DNA from: Actinomycetota bacterium
GTDB lineage: Bacteria; Actinomycetota; Acidimicrobiia; Acidimicrobiales; SZUA-35
Direction: 5' to 3'
Length of the DNA stretch: 9,904 nucleotides
Assembly: GCA_027730885.1 (NCBI GenBank)
Contig: JAQCHM010000091.1
Location: 1-9,904 of the forward strand
Shown in pieces: positions 5,685-9,904 of this stretch. The notes under the pieces were generated by a model, which ran no database searches, was not told where the DNA came from, and was given only the letters and a program-made list of their open reading frames with translations. Both the position numbers and the translations under genes were made by a program. Each line of letters begins with the position of its first letter. Within the stretch, counting starts at the first letter, position 1.

Positions 5685-8036
5685 TCAAACAGCGACGATG
5701 AAGATGCCGACCAGGACCGCGGCCGCACCGAACATCAGGACTGCGTATTGACGAACCTTGCCGGACTGAACCTTGCGCAGCAGCTGTCCCGACTCCGATG
5801 CCCCGGCGCCCGACGCGTTGACCGCTCCGTCGATGCCCGCTTGGTCGACGTATTTGTAGACGAACCGACCGACGGCCGCGGTCCCGATGCCCACGCCGTT
5901 CACGACGCCGTCGAGCACGTTCTGGTTGAACCAGTAGGCGGCCCGAGCGACCCACCCCTTGACGCTTCCCGCGATGACGCCGGTGTACAGGTGGTCCAGG
6001 TAGTACTTGTTGACGAGCAGGGTGTGACCGGCCCGTAGCACCGGCATGCGGGCGATCCAGTGATCGGTGTACTCGGCCGCGTGGCGATCGATGCGGTAGA
6101 GCCGCTTGTAGTAGCTCCAGACTGCGAAGCCGGCAAGCAGCCCGACGCCGGTGGCGACGATGGCCAGGCTGAAGCTCGCTTTGGCGTGGCTGATCGTCGG
6201 GAACGAGGCGATGCCGGCTGGTTCGACCTGATGCTCGAACCAGAGGCCGATCCGGCTGCCCAGCACGGGCAGGGTCGAGGGAACGTTGAGGAAGCCGGCG
6301 ACGACCGAACCGGCCGCGAGCACGATGAGCGGGACGGTCAGGCGGTGACCCGACTCGTGGGGATGGGCATGGCCCCGGTACTCGCCGAAGAAGGTGAGCC
6401 AGACCGCCCGGGTCATGTAGGCCGCGGTCATCGCCGCAGTGATCATGCCGAAGATGAACGGCACGTAGTAGTCGCCATTGCCGCCGGTCCCCGGCCAGAC
6501 ACCGGCGCCGGCGAGAATCTCGTCCTTCGACCAGAAGCCGGCGAGGGGCGGGATGCCGGCGAGGGCACCGGTTGCGATGATGAAGGTCCAGAACGTCTTG
6601 GGCATGTACTTGCGCAGGCCACCCATGTCGGCCTTCATGTCGAAACTGTGGTGGCAGGCGTGGCTGACCGAACCGGCTCCGAGGAAGAGGCAGGCCTTGA
6701 AGATGGCGTGGGTGAACAGGTGGAACATGCCGGCCGTATAAGCGCCGACGCCCAACGCCAGCACCATGTAGCCGAGCTGGGACACCGTCGAGTAGGCAAG
6801 CACCTTCTTCAGGTCACGCTGCACGAAGGCCAGCGCACCGCCGCCGACGCACGTGAGCCCGCCGATGACGGCCATCGCGTTGAACGTGCCGCCATCGATG
6901 CCGAAGCCCACGTAGAAGACCGCGTACATCCGGCCGATGAGGTAGACCCCGGCCACAACCATGGTCGCTGCGTGAATGAGGGCGGACACCGGTGTCGGGC
7001 CGGCCATGGCATCGGGTAGCCAGGTGTGGAGCACGAACTGACCCGACTTCGACATCACCGCCGCCATGAGACACAGGCTGGCGATCAACGCTGTGTTCTT
7101 GCTGATCACCCCGGTGGTAGCGGCTTCGTTGATTGCACCGATGTCGAACGTCTTCCCGGCGGCGAAGTAGAGAATGGTCATGCCGACAAGGAGGCCGATG
7201 TCGCCGACCCGGTTGGTAAGGAAGGCCTTGAGCGCGGCGTCAGAGTTGGGCCGGTCCTCCCACCAGTGGCCGATGAGGGCAAAGGAACACACCCCGACCA
7301 GCTCCCACCCGACGATCATCTGCAGGGTGCTGCTCGAGAGCACGTAGAAGAGCATCGACGCGGTGAAGAGGGACAGGAAGGCGAAGTAGTGGGTGTACCG
7401 GCGATCGCCGTGGACGTAGTCGGTCGAGTAGATGTGAACCAGCAGCGAGATGAAGGTCACCACCACCAGCAACATGACCGACTGGCCGTCGACCAGGGTG
7501 CCGATGTTGATGTCGGCACCGCCCTCCTCGGTCGGACCACCATTGTCGAACCAGGAGACCTGATTGACCACTGGGCACGGGGAAGCGCGCGACTCGCCGG
7601 CCTCGGCAAAAGCGAGGGCGCCGGGAGCGGCAGACGCTTCGTGGTCAACCTCCTCGTCCGCTTCGAGACAGCTGACAGACGGCGCGTGGGCGCCTTCTTC
7701 GGCATGGTCTTCCTCGGCGTGATCTTCATCCGCGGCCGCCGCCGCGACGAACAAGTCGGACGCGGCAGCTTGCTCGCCGGGGGCCAAAGCTTCCTCGCCG
7801 TGGGATGCGTCGCTGACGTAACCGATCCAGCTGCCGGCCACAGCCAACGAGAAGAGGAAGCAGGCACCAACCGCGGCGATACCGAACCAGTGGGCGTCGA
7901 TGCGCAGCCTCTTGGCCAGGAAGAGGATGCACACGAACGAGGCGGCCATGATCGCAGGGATCAACCACACCCAGTCGAAGATGGCAGGCGGTGACACGGC
8001 GTGGGCCGCTTCGGTTGCGAGAAGTTGAGTAATCAC
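5685..8036 (-). CDS. nuoL: NADH-quinone oxidoreductase subunit L with a large acidic insertion in the first external loop
   Basis: A 783-residue distal proton-pumping subunit of the complex I membrane arm; E. coli NuoL has 613. Seen: TM1-TM2 (about 22-41, 52-73), then a long acidic loop, then TM3 onward. Channel residues are E245 in GWELVGVCSFALIG, K330 in SKSGQFVLHTWLPDAMAGPTP, K447 in THAIFKACLFLGAGS and K504 in PPLAGFWSKDEILAGAG. E245 to K330 is 85 residues, as for E. coli E144 to K229, so the core is unchanged and about 101 extra residues lie before TM5. The C-terminal part (NKYYLDHLYTGVI onward, lateral helix region and a last TM at about 765-783) is also some 65 residues longer than in E. 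coli. The start is GTG at 8036, 9 nt after nuoK, with no strong Shine-Dalgarno, so coupling is likely; a GTG at codon 14 is an alternative. Confidence 0.97.
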   Translation of the reverse strand: MITQLLATEAAHAVSPPAIFDWVWLIPAIMAASFVCILFLAKRLRIDAHWFGIAAVGACFLFSLAVAGSWIGYVSDASHGEEALAPGEQAAASDLFVAAAAADEDHAEEDHAEEGAHAPSVSCLEADEEVDHEASAAPGALAFAEAGESRASPCPVVNQVSWFDNGGPTEEGGADINIGTLVDGQSVMLLVVVTFISLLVHIYSTDYVHGDRRYTHYFAFLSLFTASMLFYVLSSSTLQMIVGWELVGVCSFALIGHWWEDRPNSDAALKAFLTNRVGDIGLLVGMTILYFAAGKTFDIGAINEAATTGVISKNTALIASLCLMAAVMSKSGQFVLHTWLPDAMAGPTPVSALIHAATMVVAGVYLIGRMYAVFYVGFGIDGGTFNAMAVIGGLTCVGGGALAFVQRDLKKVLAYSTVSQLGYMVLALGVGAYTAGMFHLFTHAIFKACLFLGAGSVSHACHHSFDMKADMGGLRKYMPKTFWTFIIATGALAGIPPLAGFWSKDEILAGAGVWPGTGGNGDYYVPFIFGMITAAMTAAYMTRAVWLTFFGEYRGHAHPHESGHRLTVPLIVLAAGSVVAGFLNVPSTLPVLGSRIGLWFEHQVEPAGIASFPTISHAKASFSLAIVATGVGLLAGFAVWSYYKRLYRIDRHAAEYTDHWIARMPVLRAGHTLLVNKYYLDHLYTGVIAGSVKGWVARAAYWFNQNVLDGVVNGVGIGTAAVGRFVYKYVDQAGIDGAVNASGAGASESGQLLRKVQSGKVRQYAVLMFGAAAVLVGIFIVAV
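7698..7727 (-). repeat. Two-copy 15-bp tandem repeat encoding EDHAE-EDHAE in nuoL
   Basis: Codons 104-113 encode two EDHAE units (GAAGATCACGCCGAG, GAAGACCATGCCGAA), followed by a partial third unit (EGAH). The units differ only at third codon positions, so the peptide is kept while the DNA drifts. It lies within the acidic His-rich loop of NuoL, next to a run of five alanines (98-102). Confidence 0.75.
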
Positions 8037-8045
8037 GACTCTGGA

Positions 8046-8345
8046 TCAGCCCTTGAGAAGGTCGGCTTCGGCCACGTTGATACTGCGTCGGTTGCGGTAG
8101 ATGAGCAGCACGATGGCCAGACCCACCCCGACCTCGGCGGCAGCCACCGCGATGATGAACAGGGCAAAGACCTGACCGGCGATGTCCTGGTTGTAGGCAC
8201 CGAAGGCCACCAGGTTGATGTTGACCGCGTTGAGGATGAGCTCGATCGACATCAGGACGAGCACCCCGTTCTTACGGGTGAGCACGCCATACACGCCGAT
8301 GCAGAACAGGATGGCGGCGAAGAAGAGGAACTGGTTCAGCCACAT
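8046..8345 (-). CDS. nuoK: NADH-quinone oxidoreductase subunit K
   Basis: A 99-residue protein with three membrane segments, homologue of mitochondrial ND4L, carrying part of the proton path between the quinone end and the antiporter-like subunits. Seen: E35 in VLMSIELILNAVNINLVAF (TM2) and E71 in VAAAEVGVGLAIVLLIYR (TM3), matching the two essential membrane glutamates E36 and E72 of E. coli NuoK, and a short basic C-terminal tail RNRRSINVAEADLLKG. The length is typical (about 100). The start is ATG at 8345, 7 nt after nuoJ, with AAGGGA inside the end of nuoJ at rather long spacing (about 12 nt). nuoL follows after 9 nt. Confidence 0.98.
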   Translation of the reverse strand: MWLNQFLFFAAILFCIGVYGVLTRKNGVLVLMSIELILNAVNINLVAFGAYNQDIAGQVFALFIIAVAAAEVGVGLAIVLLIYRNRRSINVAEADLLKG

Positions 8346-8352
8346 CGTTCGA

Positions 8353-8886
8353 TCAATCCCTTCTGGCGACCACGACGGCGCCGATCAGCGCAGCGAGCAG
8401 CAGCACCGACAACGCCTCGAAGGGCACGATGTAGGTGCTGAAGATGGAGTCGGCCACCGCATCGGTGCGCTGCACCAGACGATCATCGGGCAGCTTGACG
8501 TCGCTGAACGCCTCCCACAGCGAGTAGCCCATGACGGCCCCCATGGCCGCCGCGACAAGCCCGCCGATCCACTTCTGTTCATAATCGAGATCGGTGTCCG
8601 CGCCGATCTTGGCTCGGGTGAGCATGACGCCGAACAACAGCAAGACCAGGATGGCGCCGATGTAGACCAGCACCTGGGTCGCGGCCGCGAACTCGGCCCC
8701 CAGGATCACATAGACCGCGGCGACACCCGACAGCACGATGAGCAGGTAGAGCGCGGCGTGGACAACGTTCTTGGTGGTCACCATCTTCAGAGCGGCGCCG
8801 ATGGACACGAGCGCAATGACGAGGAAGAAGCTGTTGGCGACCCAGACCTCGGTTTCGGTCATCTCGGCAGCGAGCAACAAGGTCAT
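8353..8886 (-). CDS. nuoJ: NADH-quinone oxidoreductase subunit J
   Basis: A 177-residue membrane subunit of complex I, homologue of mitochondrial ND6, with five predicted membrane segments. Seen: the conserved TM3 stretch GAEFAAATQVLVYIGAILVL (63-82) with Y75 and G77, the region that forms the pi-bulge helix rotated during coupling in known structures, and the final helix PFEALSVLLLAALIGAVVVARRD, which is typical of the family. The loop between TM4 and TM5 (about 120-150) is charged. The start is ATG at 8886, overlapping the nuoI stop as ATGA, with AGGTG a few bases upstream; a second ATG at codon 9 is less likely because it loses the overlap. Confidence 0.97.
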   Translation of the reverse strand: MTLLLAAEMTETEVWVANSFFLVIALVSIGAALKMVTTKNVVHAALYLLIVLSGVAAVYVILGAEFAAATQVLVYIGAILVLLLFGVMLTRAKIGADTDLDYEQKWIGGLVAAAMGAVMGYSLWEAFSDVKLPDDRLVQRTDAVADSIFSTYIVPFEALSVLLLAALIGAVVVARRD

Positions 8887-9383
8887 CGCGGCACCTGCTT
8901 GGCCTTCACCTGTGAGCCGGCCTCGTAGGGCTCGAAGTCAGGGACGGTCGTCATCCACTGGCCGAGACGGGTCTTGTCGTGCAGGAGGTCGGCGATACGA
9001 GGCTCGGAGTATTCGTACTCCGGGCTCCAGAACAGGGCCTCGAACGGACAGACCTCGACGCAGATACCGCAGTACATGCACAGGCCGTAGTCAATGTCGA
9101 AGCGGTCAAGCTTGTTGACCTGCCGCGGCTTGCCACCGGCCCGCCTCGGAGGGGCAAGGTCTTTGTGACCCTCGATGTAGATGCACCAGTCCGGGCATTC
9201 GCGGACGCAGAGCATGCACGCGGTGCAATTGTCCTCGTGGAGGGCGATAACCCCGCGGGCCCGTGGGGCGGGGTCTTCCTTCTCGTGGGGATATTGGACG
9301 GTCTCAGCCCCTTTGGTGACCGTCTTGACGATCTCCTTGAAGGTGATCCCGAGACCAGTGAGGAGGCCGGGGACGAGCGGCAT
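8883..9383 (-). CDS. nuoI: NADH-quinone oxidoreductase subunit I (2x[4Fe-4S] ferredoxin-like)
   Basis: A 166-residue peripheral-arm subunit carrying the N6a and N6b iron-sulfur clusters that pass electrons toward cluster N2 and quinone. Seen: two ferredoxin motifs, C53-x2-C56-x2-C59-x3-C63-P and C102-x2-C105-x2-C108-x3-C112-P, all eight ligands present. The N-terminal amphipathic stretch (LLTGLGITFKEIVKT) is typical of membrane-facing NuoI. An extra cysteine C67 follows the first motif. The frame stays open upstream to 9584, but that part overlaps nuoH and has shadow-like composition. The ATG at 9383 with AAGGTGG 7 nt upstream is the real start, sharing one base with the nuoH stop (TGATG). 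The C-terminus is slightly extended with a Lys/Gln-rich tail. Confidence 0.97.
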   Translation of the reverse strand: MPLVPGLLTGLGITFKEIVKTVTKGAETVQYPHEKEDPAPRARGVIALHEDNCTACMLCVRECPDWCIYIEGHKDLAPPRRAGGKPRQVNKLDRFDIDYGLCMYCGICVEVCPFEALFWSPEYEYSEPRIADLLHDKTRLGQWMTTVPDFEPYEAGSQVKAKQVPR

Positions 9384-9904
9384 CAGAACACCACCTTCAG
9401 CACGCCAGTGGCGGCGATGTTGACGAGAGCCAGCGGAATGAGGATCTTCCACGCAAACTTCTGCAGTTGATCCTCGCGGAAGCGGGGGTAGGTGAACCGT
9501 ACCCAGTAGATCACGAAGGTGAGCACCAACATCTTGGTCAGCATGACCAGGGGTCCGAGCACGTTCATGAGGTTGGAGTCCCACTCGACACCCAACAGAT
9601 CGGTCACGAACGGCGGAACCGACCAGCCGCCGAGGAACAGCACCGAAGCCAGGAAGGCGAAGATGTTGGCCGTGGCGAATTCGCCGATGAAGAACATGAG
9701 GAATCGGAAGCCCGAGTACTCGGTCATGTATCCGGCCACGAGCTCGGACTCGGCGATCGGCATGTCGAACGGCACCTGGGTGAGCTCGGCCTGCACCGCG
9801 ATCATGAAGATCAGGAAGCCGACCGCCTGGGTCAGGACGTAGGGGTTCCCGATACCCCCGAAACCGAAGATCTCCCCCTGGGCCTGGCGAGCGATGATGC
9901 CCTG
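9383..9904 (-). CDS. nuoH: NADH-quinone oxidoreductase subunit H, C-terminal part; truncated by window edge
   Basis: The last 173 codons of NuoH, homologue of mitochondrial ND1, the membrane subunit that forms the quinone-binding site with NuoB and NuoD. The 5' half is beyond the right edge; the frame is open to the first base of the edge codon. Seen: the GNPYVLTQAVGFLIF helix, the cytoplasmic Q-site loop QVPFDMPIAESELVAGYMTEYSGFRF (fragment residues 43-68), the FFIGEFATANIFAFL helix, and the final TRYPRFREDQLQKFAWK-like segment (here FTYPRFREDQLQKFAWKIL) with the last helix. The usual PFD-x-PEAE motif reads PFD-M-P-I-A-E here, with Ile in place of the first Glu. The stop overlaps the nuoI start by one base. 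Confidence 0.97.
   Translation of the reverse strand, partial: QGIIARQAQGEIFGFGGIGNPYVLTQAVGFLIFMIAVQAELTQVPFDMPIAESELVAGYMTEYSGFRFLMFFIGEFATANIFAFLASVLFLGGWSVPPFVTDLLGVEWDSNLMNVLGPLVMLTKMLVLTFVIYWVRFTYPRFREDQLQKFAWKILIPLALVNIAATGVLKVVF
9391..9397 (-). promoter_or_regulatory. Ribosome binding site that fixes the nuoI start
   Basis: AAGGTGG on the minus strand, 7 nt before ATG 9383 and inside the end of nuoH. One base from the consensus, it decides between the short nuoI start used here and a spurious longer reading frame to 9584. Confidence 0.7.

Noticed and set aside
4900..5751. 283-codon plus-strand open frame opposite nuoM
   Set aside because: Rich in Asp, Glu, His, Gln and Arg, which is what results from reading hydrophobic membrane-protein codons backwards; no domain, and nuoM is certain.
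7557..7811. Frameshift or assembly error as the cause of the odd NuoL loop
   Set aside because: The reading frame is continuous, with recognisable NuoL sequence in the same frame on both sides, and the repeat units differ at synonymous positions, which suggests true coding sequence.
6060..7994. Two long plus-strand open frames (319 and 322 codons) opposite nuoL
   Set aside because: Same mirror-frame effect over a long membrane-protein gene; no motif seen and the nuoL frame carries all expected channel residues.
9384..9584. N-terminal extension of nuoI by 67 codons
   Set aside because: It overlaps nuoH, lacks NuoI similarity and has Arg/His-rich shadow composition, while ATG 9383 has a near-consensus ribosome binding site and normal family length.
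1..9904. Mobile elements, CRISPR arrays, tRNA/rRNA, toxin-antitoxin or phage genes
   Set aside because: No terminal repeats, transposase motifs, regularly spaced repeats, tRNA cloverleaf or unassigned gene space were seen; the window is filled by co-directional core metabolic genes.

Overview
The window is a high-GC bacterial segment in which every supported gene reads on the minus strand, so the biological order runs from right to left. It holds the distal half of a nuo operon (respiratory complex I, proton-pumping NADH:quinone oxidoreductase), then a MidA/NDUFAF7-type methyltransferase, a TetR-family regulator, and the 5' part of an acetyl-CoA synthetase gene cut by the left edge. GC richness, frequent GTG starts, the nuoH-I-J-K-L-M-N order and the protein style fit a high-GC Gram-positive lineage (Actinomycetota, possibly Acidimicrobiia). 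That placement is an inference from sequence character, not a phylogenetic result.

Layout, right to left: 9904-9383 C-terminal part of nuoH; 9383-8883 nuoI; 8886-8353 nuoJ; 8345-8046 nuoK; 8036-5685 nuoL; 5652-4108 nuoM; 4111-2588 nuoN; 2572-1553 midA-like gene; 1542-868 tetR-like gene; 812-1 acs 5' part. Junctions are very tight. nuoH/nuoI share one base, nuoI/nuoJ overlap by 4 (ATGA), the nuoJ/nuoK gap is 7, nuoK/nuoL 9, nuoL/nuoM 32, nuoM/nuoN overlap by 4 (GTGA), nuoN/midA 15, midA/tetR 10, and tetR/acs 55 nt. I see no convincing terminator or promoter between any of them and no gene-free stretch over 300 bases.

Functionally, NuoH and NuoI belong to the interface where electrons leave the peripheral arm for quinone, and NuoJ/K/L/M/N form the membrane arm that pumps protons. 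The ion-channel Glu and Lys residues of L, M, N and K are all present with the spacing known from the E. coli subunits, so the complex looks intact and functional. The methyltransferase belongs to the family whose mitochondrial member (NDUFAF7/MidA) modifies the 49-kDa complex I subunit (NuoD homologue) during assembly. Its place directly behind nuoN suggests a dedicated complex I assembly factor. The TetR regulator and acs may form a transcriptionally linked or separate acetate-activation unit.

The most unusual feature is an additional stretch of about 100 residues in the first external loop of NuoL, rich in Asp, Glu, His and Ala, with a short EDHAE tandem repeat. No mobile element, CRISPR array, RNA gene or defence system was seen.
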